Position numbers and translations under genes: made by a program
Shown here: positions 11,473-22,248 of the stretch, piece after piece
Layout of the letters: every line of letters begins with the position of its first letter
Numbering within the stretch: the stretch's first letter is position 1
The notes under the pieces: generated by a model
What the model was told of the DNA's origin: nothing
Databases searched by the model: none
The model's input: the letters and a program-made list of their open reading frames with translations, nothing else
Assembly: GCA_014904985.1 (NCBI GenBank)
Contig: MU128914.1
Span: 398,880-462,879 of the forward strand
Origin: Hydnum rufescens UP504
Taxonomy: Eukaryota > Basidiomycota > Agaricomycetes > Cantharellales > Hydnaceae
Direction of reading: 5' to 3'
DNA: 64,000 bases

Positions 11473-12170
11473 CTGTGAAACACGTCGATTCATTAGTAAA
11501 AAAATAAAGGAGTATATAAAGGGCAGCTTGTAGCTGCCCTTTTGCCCAAGAGGCAAGGCCGACTTACCTGATCACCACACCCCAGCGATGCTGGGGTGTG
11601 GTGGCACAGCCGAATTTGGCTCATGGTCGAGGTTGCAAAATACGGCATGGTTGGCAAATGACGATGGAACCGTCACTGTCACTGATATTGTACGAGGGGG
11701 ATGAGCGGTGAACCGTTGCGCGCGCGGTCAATAATGATGTCTCTATTATAAAATACATTGATTTATAAGTAAAGAAATAAAGGTGTACAAAAAGGGCAGC
11801 TTATAGCTGCCCTTTTTGCATGAGAGCAAAGGCTGACTTACCTTATCACCACACCCCAGCATTGCTGGGGTGTGGTGTGCTCCTTAGTGGACCTCGGGCC
11901 ACTGTCCCCCACACTCCTAGTTTGGGTGGGGTCATAGGATGTGGGATCGGCGACAGTGACAGTGATTACATCATCGTCGTAATCCCTGTCATCGTCGTTA
12001 TCTTTTTGCAGTGCATGTCGATAGTATCTACAAATGAAAACTAAATGTGCATCAGTAAAAAATTTAATCAGTGCCAAAGGAGCAGCTTAAAGCTGCTCCT
12101 GTCGCACACATATACATCGACTGTAAGAGCTTACCTTGTCACCACACCGCAGTATGTCTGGGGTGTGGTG
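11473..12170 (-). other. Minus-oriented hairpin modules (B left arm)
   Basis: Intron-like blocks read on the minus strand are 11473-11567 (GTAAGT), 11743-11841 (GTAAGT) and 12028-12134 (GTAAGC), 95-107 nt. Intron hairpins are at 11518-11542, 11788-11818 (CAAAAAGGGCAGC paired with GCTGCCCTTTTTG) and 12077-12100. Exon-end hairpins of the CACCACACCCCAGC...GCTGGGGTGTGGTG type are at 11573-11603, 11847-11877 and 12140-12170. The stems differ from those of element A but occupy the same positions. Confidence 0.7.
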
Positions 12171-13582
12171 TATCCTCATTCAGGTCCGTTAACCTGTTGT
12201 CACACCGGCAACGGGTAGTGCTGAAACTCAATGCCAGCATGGGCCAGGTTCAAACAAGCGCTCAAGTTGGCAGAACACACCACAAGGGATTGTGACAGCA
12301 TATCTACAGTTGAAATGTACGCGAAATAGAATTAAACAAATATCGGGTCAAGAAAATTGAAGGAAAATGCAGGAATGAGTGATATCTAAATAAGGAGATA
12401 TATTATGACATTGAACATGGGATTGAGAGGCCTGTATACATGGGATTCACCCCGAAATTAAATATTGCAGTCACATGAGTATATAATACATGGGAAAGAC
12501 ATTGGAATGGATGTCCAACTAAACTTAAGCCTGAACTTCCTATTTAAGGCATATATACACAGAACCCAACAGTCTGACCTTGTAATGCCTGAGTTCCTGC
12601 AACAATCCCTCACTTAAATAATACCCATCAACTGTATTCAATCATTTTCCCAGCTCCACAAGGTCTCAGGCAGCCCCAAAGATGCCCAAAATCAGAATTT
12701 CCTTATTTGGGTATGTGTATCTCTTCATTTTTGAAGTCATATTGCAGTATTAGAGCCTAAGAATCGGGGATTAGAGATCAATCCAGTATGCCCACAAGAT
12801 ATAAAATTTTCATGATTTTAAATGCAAATACTGTGTCATGGGTTTGGTGCATTTGGGTAGTTGCTGATTGACCCAATTGAGTCAATCAGCAACTACCCAA
12901 ATGCACCAAACCCATGACACAGTATTTGCATTTAAAATCATGAAAATTTTATATCTTGTGGGCATACTGGATTGATCTCTAATCCCCGATTCTTAGGCTC
13001 TAATACTGCAATATGACTTCAAAAATGAAGAGATACACATACCCAAATAAGGAAATTCTGATTTTGGGCATCTTTGGGGCTGCCTGAGACCTTGTGGAGC
13101 TGGGAAAATGATTGAATACAGTTGATGGGTATTATTTAAGTGAGGGATTGTTGCAGGAACTCAGGCATTACAAGGTCAGACTGTTGGGTTCTGTGTATAT
13201 ATGCCTTAAATAGGAAGTTCAGGCTTAAGTTTAGTTGGACATCCATTCCAATGTCTTTCCCATGTATTATATACTCATGTGACTGCAATATTTAATTTCG
13301 GGGTGAATCCCATGTATACAGGCCTCTCAATCCCATGTTCAATGTCATAATATATCTCCTTATTTAGATATCACTCATTCCTGCATTTTCCTTCAATTTT
13401 CTTGACCCGATATTTGTTTAATTCTATTTCGCGTACATTTCAACTGTAGATATGCTGTCACAATCCCTTGTGGTGTGTTCTGCCAACTTGAGCGCTTGTT
13501 TGAACCTGGCCCATGCTGGCATTGAGTTTCGGCACCACCCGTTGCCGGTGTGACAACAGGTTAACGGACCCGAACGAGGATA
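12171..13582. repeat. Central part of palindrome B (leader/promoter candidate)
   Basis: The arms of about 0.7 kb on either side of an 8-base spacer (12873-12880) are virtually identical inverted repeats. There is no open frame of note. Parts of the right arm (about 12940-13080 and 13340-13400) resemble the centre of element C at 26030-26330; the shared string TAGGCTCTAATAC is one example. These are conserved leader sequences between two otherwise different module sets. Confidence 0.75.
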
Positions 13583-14009
13583 CACCACACCCCAGACATA
13601 CTGTGGTGTGGTGACAAGGTAAGCTCTTACAGTCGATGTATATGTGTGCGACAGGAGCAGCTTTAAGCTGCTCCTTTGGCACTGATTAAATTTTTTACTG
13701 ATGCACATTTAGTTTTCATTTGTAGATACTATCGACATGCACTGCAAAAAGATAATGATGATGACAGGGATTATGATGATGATGTAATCGCTGTCACTGT
13801 CGCCGATCCCACATCCTATGACCCGCCCAAACTAGGAGTGCGGGGGACAGTGGCCCGAGGTCCACTAAGGAGCACACCACACCCCAGCAATGCTGGGGTG
13901 TGGTGATAAGGTAAGTCAGCCTTTGCTCTCATGCAAAAAGGGCAGCTATAAGCTGCCCTTTTTGTACACCTTTATTTCTTTACTTATAAATCAATGTATT
14001 TTATAATAG
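13583..14009 (+). other. Plus-oriented hairpin modules (B right arm)
   Basis: Intron-like blocks are 13619-13725 (GTAAGC...TAG) and 13911-14009 (GTAAGT...TAG). Intron hairpins are at 13653-13675 and 13934-13964; exon-end hairpins at 13583-13613 and 13875-13905. This mirrors the left arm base for base with only scattered changes. The exon between them (13726-13910) holds an Asp-rich open stretch that ends at a TGA just after the exon hairpin. Confidence 0.7.
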
Positions 14010-14315
14010 AGACATCGTTATTGACCGTGCGTGCAACGGTTCACCGCTCATCCCCCTTGTACAATATTGGTGACAGCGACGGTTCCGTCCAGGCTGGTCA
14101 GCCAATTATCAGTATCTAATTAGATATTTTGAGGGTTGCATTTATATGCTCTAATTAGATATACAGCCCATGGGGCCCCTGGTGGCCCCTGTGGGCTAAC
14201 TTGGATGGGCTCGGGGGGGCTCAAGTACTGATCCAGGGGTGTCAGGATCAAATTGACATTTGCTTCCGCCTAAGGACTTACCCATCAGAGTATCATTCTT
14301 CATTGACTCTATCAT

Positions 14316-14477
14316 ATGGTGCCTACTTCCTCAAATGCTCTTGTCTCCTCTCTCCCTCCATTCACTACGGGGGTTATTGTCATCCTTGCCATTATTGGCA
14401 TTTCTCTTATTATTATTGCCCGTGTTCTATCAGGCCTCGGCCAGCGGGCTATGGGCTGGGTAGTCAACCAGTGGTAG
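14316..14477 (+). CDS. Small single-pass membrane peptide frame (53 aa), hypothetical
   Basis: ATG to TAG gives 53 residues: a polar N-terminus, one hydrophobic segment of about 18 residues (GVIVILAIIGISLIIIA) and a short basic/aromatic tail. The composition is that of a membrane anchor. I know no family for it. It sits between element B and a GC-rich repeat, and could be an exon of a longer gene, since splice-like signals follow (a GTGAGT at about 14521). Chance coding is possible. Confidence 0.25.
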   Translation: MVPTSSNALVSSLPPFTTGVIVILAIIGISLIIIARVLSGLGQRAMGWVVNQW

Positions 14478-14941
14478 CATTGGCATCCTTGTCAGCACCT
14501 GTCATTCCCTCGCTCCCCACGTGAGTCCATGGAGTTGCCAATCCAGACTCCCCCTCCTCCTCCTCTACCCCCAGTCCCTGAATCCACATCACCTGTCCCA
14601 ATCCGTACTCCATCCACATCATTATGGTCATTTGACACTTTGGACACCTTTGGAGTACCCAGGCGTACACTGCCTTGGAAGTACATACGCTAAGGGGGAT
14701 ACATATGGAAGTTGGGGCATAGCCATGTGGAGGTGCGCACAGGATTCGTAACATGGCTGCGTCAGCTTAGTGAGGCTTAGTGATGGTGGCTGTGGAGGCT
14801 GACTGATGGGCTGTGGAGCCGGCATTCTAGGAGGATCCGGAAGGTTATGGAAGACGGCGGAAGGCTCTGGAAGGTTGGAGGCTGTGTGCAGGAAATAGTA
14901 TTTATAGCCCTTTGCAGTTGGGGGATCACCAGTTTCGATCT

Positions 14942-15022
14942 CTCAGGATTCCCACTGCGATAGGTGCGAGACTTGTGTGTCCCTTGTTGTGTGGTGTATA
15001 CTCAGGATTCCCACTGCGATAG
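14942..15022 (+). repeat. Direct repeat pair, 22 bp
   Basis: A 22-base sequence beginning CTCAGGATTCCCACTGCGAT occurs at 14942-14963 and again at 15001-15022. It may be a remnant of a tandem repeat or of a target duplication. Confidence 0.7.
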
Positions 15023-15209
15023 CGTGTGGTTAATTAATCTCTTTCCTCTTTCTGTTTGTGGCTTTGACGGCAGTGTCGCCCTGACAAGGGGCCCCAGGGG
15101 CCCCAGGGGCCCCTGCGGCATTTTAGGGGCCCAGGGGCCCCTCAGCACTGCCTCCAAAGGCCTCATTTCAAACCCAAGTATTTTCTAAGTTCAGCTAGGG
15201 GCCCCCGCA

Positions 15210-15234
15210 NNNNNNNNNNNNNNNNNNNNNNNNN
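15210..15234. other. Assembly gap (25 N)
   Basis: Exactly 25 undetermined bases, so a gap of unknown true size. It separates the GC-rich segment from a second copy of the right end of element A. Confidence 0.98.
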
Positions 15235-15744
15235 AAAAAAAAAGAGAGAGATTTCTTTAGATCCTAGGCCAGAACCCGGGTGAACTCCCGAATACAAATC
15301 TGCCGAACGACATCGCCGACGATAACCACGAACGAGCCTGCGAATGAAAACCGGCCCCCTTGAGGGAGCGCCCAAATGGAGCCGGCCCCAATCGGGGTGT
15401 GTGAACCCCACCCGCTGCAGCGGGTGTGGTGGGTATATGCAGGTGCGTGACCCGCATCAACCATCCCCCCCTGTGGTGGCAGACCCCGGGGGGGATAATA
15501 TGTATATAGTGTAATATGTATATAATAATAGTAGTAATAATAATAATAATAATAATAAATAGTAAACAAATAATAATAAATAAGTATATAATCTAGCACA
15601 GCCATGGATTGGCCGACAGATGGCCCAAAAACTGAATTGGAATAGCCTGATTTCGGCCGTAAGGTTTGGGGGACCTATTAGGTACCATTTTCTGCCCCGA
15701 AAGTGGTACCTAAATTAGGTCCCCTATGTGACTGACCAGCCTGG
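15235..15744 (+). mobile_element. Second copy of the right end of element A
   Basis: From a TTTCTTTAG acceptor-like site onward, this segment repeats 10826-11308: last exon-like block, exon hairpin with GTGCGT donor, TAA microsatellite and terminal inverted repeat ending CTGACCAGCCTGG at 15744. The two copies differ by a few indels and substitutions. Because it touches the gap, it may belong to a separate truncated element or be a misplaced end. Confidence 0.7.
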
Positions 15745-15968
15745 TTCAGCCATTCTGACTGTAACTCCAAGTTTCAGATCATCTTTTGGCTTGGTTTCAA
15801 TACATACCTGCTTGCTTCTTTGAACCCAACACAAGGCTCAATTTCTAACAACTTATTCATGACTTCAATGACACACCATCATTCTTCTGATTCATCATCT
15901 AAATAGTGAAGATCCCATTGCATTGCTTGGCTACCCAATATGCTATTAAAGGAGTCTAAGGTAACATA

Positions 15969-17524
15969 TCACCCTCCCTTTACTTGACAGTTAGTCATAC
16001 CAATCACCTTCAGAGATCTCTTTAGATTTGGACTGGTCTCAATGGTTTCACAACTATGACGCAACTTGCTCTCTCTTGCACCCAAAGAACTCAGTAGCTC
16101 TGTGAGACCGCTGATGTAAGGTTGAATTTCTATTCGCTGTTTAACTGTTCTGATCATAGCCCGAGTTCCTTTCTGTCTAGATCTGCTTATTTCTTTAAAC
16201 TCAAGGCAGGACTCGACGTTTAATGACCTGTCTGTGACTTCAATGGCATGCTGCCTCTCTTCCAACCCATCATCTGAATGATAAGGAACCTTCTCCTTTA
16301 CACAGGTATCCAATATGCTGTTGGATGGATATAAGATAACATATCACTCTGTTTTTGCTTGACAATTGGTGGTGGTGGTCACCTTCAAGGGCCCCTTCAT
16401 ATTTAGATCAATCCCTTCTGACTGTACATCGATTTTGTGACTACAAGAGGACTCACCCCTTTTCCTACTTGAAGAACCCAGCAGCTCTGTAGGGCCACCA
16501 ATGTAAGGTTGCAATCCCACATTTTCTTCAATGATTCTAACCATGACTTGAGTCCTTTTAGACTGGGTGTGGGACTCAATGTCGCCTGTGGCTTCAATTA
16601 TTGGCTGTCCATCTATGCTGTCAAGACCCTGATGGTCGCCCAAATCCGCTTTTAACTGAGCACCAATAAAGTATAGTTCAAAATTCATGTTATCTAGTTT
16701 TCCTGGTATACAACTGTTCCTGGGCTCATTATTGGGTGGTTCTTCACTGATTGTGCTATAGCATGACTCCTCCAGCTCTCAGACAGTACCTCGTTCCATG
16801 GGTTGTCCATTACCAGTATATTTAGGTCTGTTGTCAGTGCTAGCAATTGTCCCACTCCAGTCTTGCAGACTTGGATCATTCAATTCTTTGGACTGGACAT
16901 GAGATTGGGCATCTGTCAACTTATTTGTGTGGTAGTGGGCTTCCCCTATCATCACCTGGGTAACCAATACATTATCAGGCAGTCTTAAGGTATTGTACCA
17001 CATATCCTTTGTTTGATAATCAGTCGTGCTGACTATGGGGCCTGATTAGTTGACTCTGTCATACTAGTTGCATGACTATTACTTAGCCCATGGTCTTCCC
17101 AACCCAAGGAGTTTGGAAACTCTGTCAGGTTATTAGCATTGTAAGGTTGCAATTCTGCATGTTCTTCAACCATTCTAACCACAGCTTGAGTCCCTTTAGA
17201 CTGGGAATGGGACTTGATGTCATCTGTGGCTTCAATTATCTGCTGTTCATCTATCCTATTGAGATCTTGATGGCCACCTGAGTCTGCTTGCCCTTGAACC
17301 TTGATAAGGTATAATTCAGGAATCATACTAGTTAGTTTTTCCAATATATGATCACTCCCAAGTTCATTATCCGACAGTTCTTCACTGATCATGCTATAGC
17401 ACAGTTCTTCTGGCTCTTGAATGGTGCTATGTCTTGATAACTGCTCACCATGAGCATTTTCAGTTCTACAACCCATACTGGCAGCCATGTCACATGGGTT
17501 CCACAAGCTTAGGTTGCCGCCCAT
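15969..17524 (-). pseudogene. Reiterated tail region downstream of retroelement protease
   Basis: Three related blocks follow one another on the minus strand (open pieces 17033-17524, 16344-16688 and 15969-16313). Each contains a variant of the sequence QPYIxGxTELLxS, preceded by a segment around IEATDDIxSHSQSKGT and a Val/Ile-rich stretch. They look like tandem duplications of one roughly 500-bp protein module, separated by stops. The function is unknown. Reverse transcriptase, RNase H or integrase motifs are absent from this position, where pol would be expected. Confidence 0.45.
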
Positions 17525-17692
17525 GCTTTGCTTTATTGGTGTTGTGCTAGTCCCTCAAGACTTAGTGGGAAACCTGGTGGTCACTGTGTTAGTTTTAACT
17601 ATACCTCCTTGTACTGCTGACCAGTCTGGACTCCCACAGCCTTCCAGTGCTGCTTGGATCTCATTCAAGTAGCTGGTCATGTGCATTATTGC

Positions 17693-18796
17693 TCACAGGG
17701 GCTTTGAACTAGTAATCTGTGGTAATATCCCAACAACCTCTTTAGATGTACTAATATCTCCCATACTGGGTGATGCAGTACCAGTTCTAGTGTAGGTTGA
17801 CTTTGATGGTGTGTCGAGCACATGGCTCCAATTGAGTTCAATCTGTGGATATGGTTCTCTTGACATTTTCACTATCTCTGGTGGTCCCTCAACACTCCAG
17901 CTTTCATCTGAATATGGTATGGAGAAGAGCTCCCTTTCAGTCCCGGGTGTACTAACGTTCCCTAGTTTTGAATGCTCCTCATTGAATGGCATGAAGCTCT
18001 TATGTATTGTGAGTGGGTCTTTGCCCTGTGACTTGCCTGAACTTTCCATCATTGATGTATTGATTGAGTGATCAGGCTTGCCATCCTGCCCAAGTAGCCC
18101 TTGATAGGACTTATCCTCTCTTTCCCCTTTCAACATGCTAACACCTGTAAGTCCAGTGCTTTCTGTGCTTGATGTTGGTAATGCTGCTGGTGAGCCCTTA
18201 GGTTTGCCAATAGTAGCAGGGTTGCAGGATGTCATATGGGTATATACTGTCTCTTGTAGCTGATTTGTACTTTGGTTATATGTGGCTGCCAAATCCTCAG
18301 ATTCACTGATGATGCATACCAAAGAGGTAGGTTTGGTGTCTTGGCAGGCACCCTCTCTTGTGCTTCCCTCCTTGGGAGGAAGTAGCAAGTACTTTATGCT
18401 GCTATTGTCTTCACTGGGAGACTGATCAGGCATATTACCCTCAATGGGGGTGGTCCCCTCATTTGTCTGCATGATGAAATGAGTTAGGGCTGTGGCCTCA
18501 CGCTTCTGGTCAACATTAAGGTTGACTATAAGAGACCCTCCTTGGGTATTCCCTTGTTCATAGAGCTCAAATCTGAGACCCCCAATTCCAATGGGCACTT
18601 GCCTGCAGCATCCATGGAGGGTTTCAGTGTTTCCATTCACTCCTTTGATTCCCCAAGCAGCTCCTGCTGGGTCTAAGGGCAGTCTCAATTCTTCTTGTAG
18701 GTTATGAGACATGAGGTTTAGCTCAGAGCCAGTATCAATCATGGCTCTGATGTGCTCTTTCTCACCTATAGTTATATTGAGTTGGCCTGTACCCAT
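17693..18796 (-). pseudogene. Retropepsin-containing frame of a Ty3-like element
   Basis: An open frame of 367 codons. Its N-terminal part carries the aspartic-protease active-site motif within RAMIDTGSELNLMS (residues about 18-31), followed by a Gly-rich stretch resembling the retropepsin flap side. The remaining 280 residues are Ser/Thr-rich, of low complexity, and unrecognised. Retropepsins process Gag-Pol in LTR retrotransposons. It lies downstream of gag-like frames on the same strand, in the expected order. Because gag is interrupted by stops and pol is missing, I treat it as a relic, although this segment itself is open. Confidence 0.6.
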
Positions 18797-18960
18797 AGTG
18801 TAAAGGTATTTGTCTAGTACCTGCTTAAGCTCACTGACTTCAGCTGGCTTTGGTGCTTGTGGATGGGATTGTGAATAAGATGATGCAAGCCACTCTGTAA
18901 GTGTGTTCTCACTTTCATCATCTGAGTCATATTCACTATCCCCCCATTCATCATTAGCTG

Positions 18961-19740
18961 CTACTGATCATGCTTCATGTATATTAGCAGGAGCCTGGTC
19001 TGGGGACTCCTGCTTAGCAGGTTGGTAAGCCAGTTGATATTCTTGGATACTTCTCCTGCTGCTCCTAGGATCTTGTGGAGGGGGAGAGTGATAGGTGAGT
19101 TCAATATTTCATCTGTGAGTCCTTCCACATTCAACTGGTGGCGAAGGTCTGTAGTGAACTCATATTTGGGCATGGCATGGGGTACATATCCTCTTGGGGT
19201 AGCCTTAGTTGTCCCATCCACCATCTCAATATCATCATTGGAGATATTGTTGAGTGGTTTCCTGCCCATAGGTGCTGTATTATTTTCTTCAGGTCTCCTA
19301 AGTATGGCTGGTGGTTTGGTGAAAGGTAGATTGTTGGAAGGAGCTGGTGAGGCTTTAGCCATTGTTGGTCATGGCCATGAAGGTAATTTGATGTATGGTT
19401 TCCCTTGGGTGGGTGCCTTGGTTGTGTGAATTCATTCTGCTGCTTCTAGTTGGATGCGAGGCTCAAAGCAGACATTCTTCCTCTCTGGCCATTCTGCCTC
19501 CATAACCATCCATTGCCCATTAGCAGATATTCATCCAGTCTCATCATGGATTCTTGGTTCTATGACACTGGTAGTGGATGCCCTGCTGAAATGAGGTGGT
19601 GCTCCTTTTCCCTTGGGACTGAGTCTTCTAACAGCTTGTTCCCTAGACTCTCCAGGTTGCAGTGTCAGGTTTGCAAGGTTAGTCCCATCTGCTGTGTAGA
19701 GCCTGTCTCCACTCATGTGAATGAGACCTTCATCCCTCAT
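18961..19740 (-). pseudogene. Gag-protease linker fragments
   Basis: Two minus-strand open pieces (19531-19740 and 18961-19362) separated by stops lie between the gag-like and protease frames, in matching order and orientation. They are Pro/Asn-rich with no recognised domain. They are probably parts of the same decayed polyprotein. Confidence 0.4.
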
Positions 19741-19983
19741 TTGATGAGCTGCAGGACAGCTTCAAGTACCTCCTGGGTGACTATTCATCCTGTTGCAGAA
19801 CCAGCATGGCCAAGGCTCAAAAGGTCAACTGAGATCTGGCCAGTCACAATTATAGCTTGTAGGGTCTGGTGGGTTCCCTGCCATTCTGCGAGAAAGATCA
19901 CAGATTTCTCTAGTAAGCTGAGCTATGGGATCCTCCACAGTGTTGCTAGGTTGGCCAATTGCTGCTGGACTCCCAGAACTACT

Positions 19984-20934
19984 TCAGTTAAGCTTAAGGG
20001 ATAACCTCTGCAATTCTTCTGCTAAGTCATCCACTCGGCTGTCTGCAGATTTACTGGGAGCTGCCTTTGTCCTTGGCAAGCTAGTTTCCCTGCTAGATTT
20101 CTGCTTTTCCTTCCTCTTTGCAGATTGCTTATGGTGAGACCAGCAATGGTCATCTTCAGAGTCAGAATCACTCTCTGAGCTGCTGTCTTCAGACTCATGA
20201 TCAGTTGAGGAAGAACTATCACTGTCTGAGTCTTCCTTGTGATGATGATGCTTACTACTCTTATGGGACTTGGAGTATGATGGTTCATCATCTGAATCAG
20301 ATTCATCAGACTTTTTCTTGTTAGCCCCTGTGTGGGTTATCCTCAAGTAGATATATTTGTCTAGCACCTTAGTGGCCATTCCCTTAACCTTCTCAATGCT
20401 TTCAGCACTGGAATGATTTAGTTGTGGGTTCTCAGCCTTTAATGCATCAAAAACATCCTTCTGGAGATGCTTGGGTAGACCTTTCCAGAAATACAACTTC
20501 TAGTCTGCCTCACTCAGAGACCCTTTAGGCTTGAGATACTCAACTCAAGTCTTGTATTCTCAGTAGTATTTAGCAAGTTGCTTCCGAGTTGCAATTATTT
20601 GTTTGTGCTTAATAAAATGAATAATATCTTCATGGGTACACTGAGGTCATAATTGGTCAGGGTTGTAAAGCTCAGTGAGCTTACACTTCAACTCATCCCA
20701 ATTAGAGGCAGACTTGACTTCCTCAAGTGTAGAGACAAGGTGTTGGATAGACTGCCTACAGTATAGAGGTATCTGGCTGCACTTCTTCCTATCTGTCCAT
20801 CCAGCTTCACTAGTTCCAATTTCATAATCAGCCAAGAACTCTCAAAGGTTCTTGCCAGTGAATCTAGGGGCATCTCTAGCAGAAGGCATAGGCATAGCTG
20901 CCCTGACCATCATAGTATCATGAGAGCTTGACAT
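19984..20934 (-). pseudogene. Ty3-like gag, interrupted by stops
   Basis: Translation from an ATG at 20934 gives a capsid-like region: an APRFTGKNL motif, an FLADYE segment, then the open pieces at 20647-20835 and 19984-20496. The last ends in a Ser/Asp/His-rich tail. I count five in-frame stops: TGA after KNL, TGA before PQCT, two TGA around EYKT, and one TAG before KLYFW. At each, a C-to-T change of an Arg codon (CGA) or of a CAG/CGG codon explains the stop. Gag would form the particle of an LTR retrotransposon; this copy cannot make it intact. Confidence 0.6.
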
Positions 20935-21121
20935 GTTTAAGACTGTAGTGGATTTAAGGGCTGCAGGAATAGGTGTGTTTCAGAAGTCTTGGTTTGGAGC
21001 ACTGATTTCTGAGTCCAGCTCACTGGGTGTGCTCAGTGGAGAGTTGGATTCACTAATATGAGTGAAACCTTCCAGTTTGGAATCAAGTGTTTGTGTTACT
21101 TAGAAAGGAATAAATCCCCCC

Positions 21122-22093
21122 TGTAAGGACCACCAGAATTTGTAGAAGAGTTTTATGGGTGAGGTTGTATGACCACAGAACTCTGAGGGCAAGCCATCCA
21201 ACTCAAGCCTCAGTCTTAGTCAGTGGGAATGGTGCAAGGTTTCACAGGATGCTCTAAGTACACTAGGTGTGGCTAGAAGCTATAGGAAGGTGGGAGAGGT
21301 ATGCAGGAACTGCACACTACTGAGGTGGAATGATATTAATACCTTACAACTTGCAAGCTGCAGACTTGGACAAGAAGGCACAATAGAGGTCCTCAGGGAG
21401 AAGTAGTATGACTCTAGGTCAAGTCAAGGAAGGATGAGACAAACTGGAAATGTAGTGGTCTAGTGTTGTAAGAGAGTAATGGCCTGTAGCACTATGTCAA
21501 TTGTGTCAATATCCGCATATTATGTAATCAAAGGTTCTGGCTGCTTGGAGTCCGGGTGTGAGGTTGTATCAGGTTGCTATGCCTGTATTGGATATGCAGT
21601 ATTTACCAGATCACTATGCCTGGGTTTAGATTCAGGTTCAGATACAAGTGAGCTTTAACTATAGTGGGCTATTCTACAACTAGTGGGACTACACATGTTC
21701 CATTCACTAGCTGGACCACACCAGAGGTACTTAATTGCACTGGCAAGGTGAATTTACAAGGCTTGATACCAGGGAACAGTCAATCACTATGATTCAGAGG
21801 AAGCTATCTATGAGACAAACTTCTACTAGCTCATCCTAGTGTTGGATTTGTTGTTCTACCATGCCAGATTTCAGGGATATTTATACCTTTAAGGACCCAT
21901 TCTAGAACATTCTATCATCCCCCCATCTAACTTCCTTACCATTCTAGAGGTTTCTATCACAATCTAATATTCCATCCCTTGTTCTTTCTAGGACCTTCTC
22001 CACTTTTCTGATCATGTGATTCTTTTCACAGCTGTGTTTCCTAGACCCCTAAATGTGTAAATCAGATCCTCTCTTTTACTTTATCCTTCTACA
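21122..22093 (-). repeat. Candidate LTR of the minus-strand retroelement
   Basis: The segment starts TGTAAGGACC and ends TCCTTCTACA on the plus strand, giving the usual TG...CA termini, and lies 190 bp upstream of gag on the minus strand. It has no coding capacity. No second LTR was found near 15.7 kb, where it would be expected, so the 3' side of the element appears to have been lost. Confidence 0.5.
21877..21885 (-). promoter_or_regulatory. TATA-like box in the LTR
   Basis: On the minus strand the sequence reads TATAAATAT, about 210 nt from the 5' end of the candidate LTR and upstream of gag in the correct orientation. Assignment is by sequence and position only. Confidence 0.35.
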
Positions 22094-22134
22094 AAGGCTT
22101 ATATCTTAACACAAAGAACTTGAAAGGGAATGCA

Positions 22135-22248
22135 TGCTACCACTGCCAGCAACCTGGGCACTATGTGTGCAACTGCACAGCCCCTGCTCCTGTTCATGCC
22201 AAAACTGTGATTATTGCAAGTGTTGACAAACCCTTTGAGCTTTTTTAG
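22135..22248 (+). pseudogene. CCHC zinc-knuckle fragment
   Basis: In one plus-strand frame ending at a TAG (22246-22248), a CX2CX4HX4C knuckle reads CYHCQQPGHYVCNC, followed by an Ala/Pro-rich tail. Such knuckles bind nucleic acid in Gag and related transposon proteins. The upstream part of the gene is missing because the candidate LTR abuts it at 22093. It is on the opposite strand to the gag relic, so it belongs to a different element. Confidence 0.6.

Larger units (their letters stand above)
11309..14088. mobile_element. Palindromic element B, truncated at both ends
   Basis: A near-perfect palindrome of about 2.4 kb (11664-14089, axis near 12877) with the same modular plan as element A: minus-oriented modules, unique centre, plus-oriented modules. 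The left edge starts inside an exon hairpin, of which only the GCTGGGGTGTGGTG half remains. The right arm stops at 14088, where a CCAGGCTGGTCAG terminus begins. B is therefore cut by A-type termini on both sides and may have been captured between two other elements. No transposase frame is present. Confidence 0.6.
14089..15209. other. A-type terminus followed by repeat-rich unassigned DNA
   Basis: The segment opens with CCAGGCTGGTCAG (14089-14101), the inverse of the right end of element A. It runs through AT-rich sequence and blocks rich in GGGGCCCC to the assembly gap. Apart from the small membrane-type frame at 14316-14477 I see no gene. Confidence 0.35.

Noticed and set aside
4565..14009. 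Regularly spaced palindromes as a CRISPR array
   Set aside because: Spacing is 200-300 bp, two different palindromes alternate, and no spacer-like short unique segments or cas genes exist.
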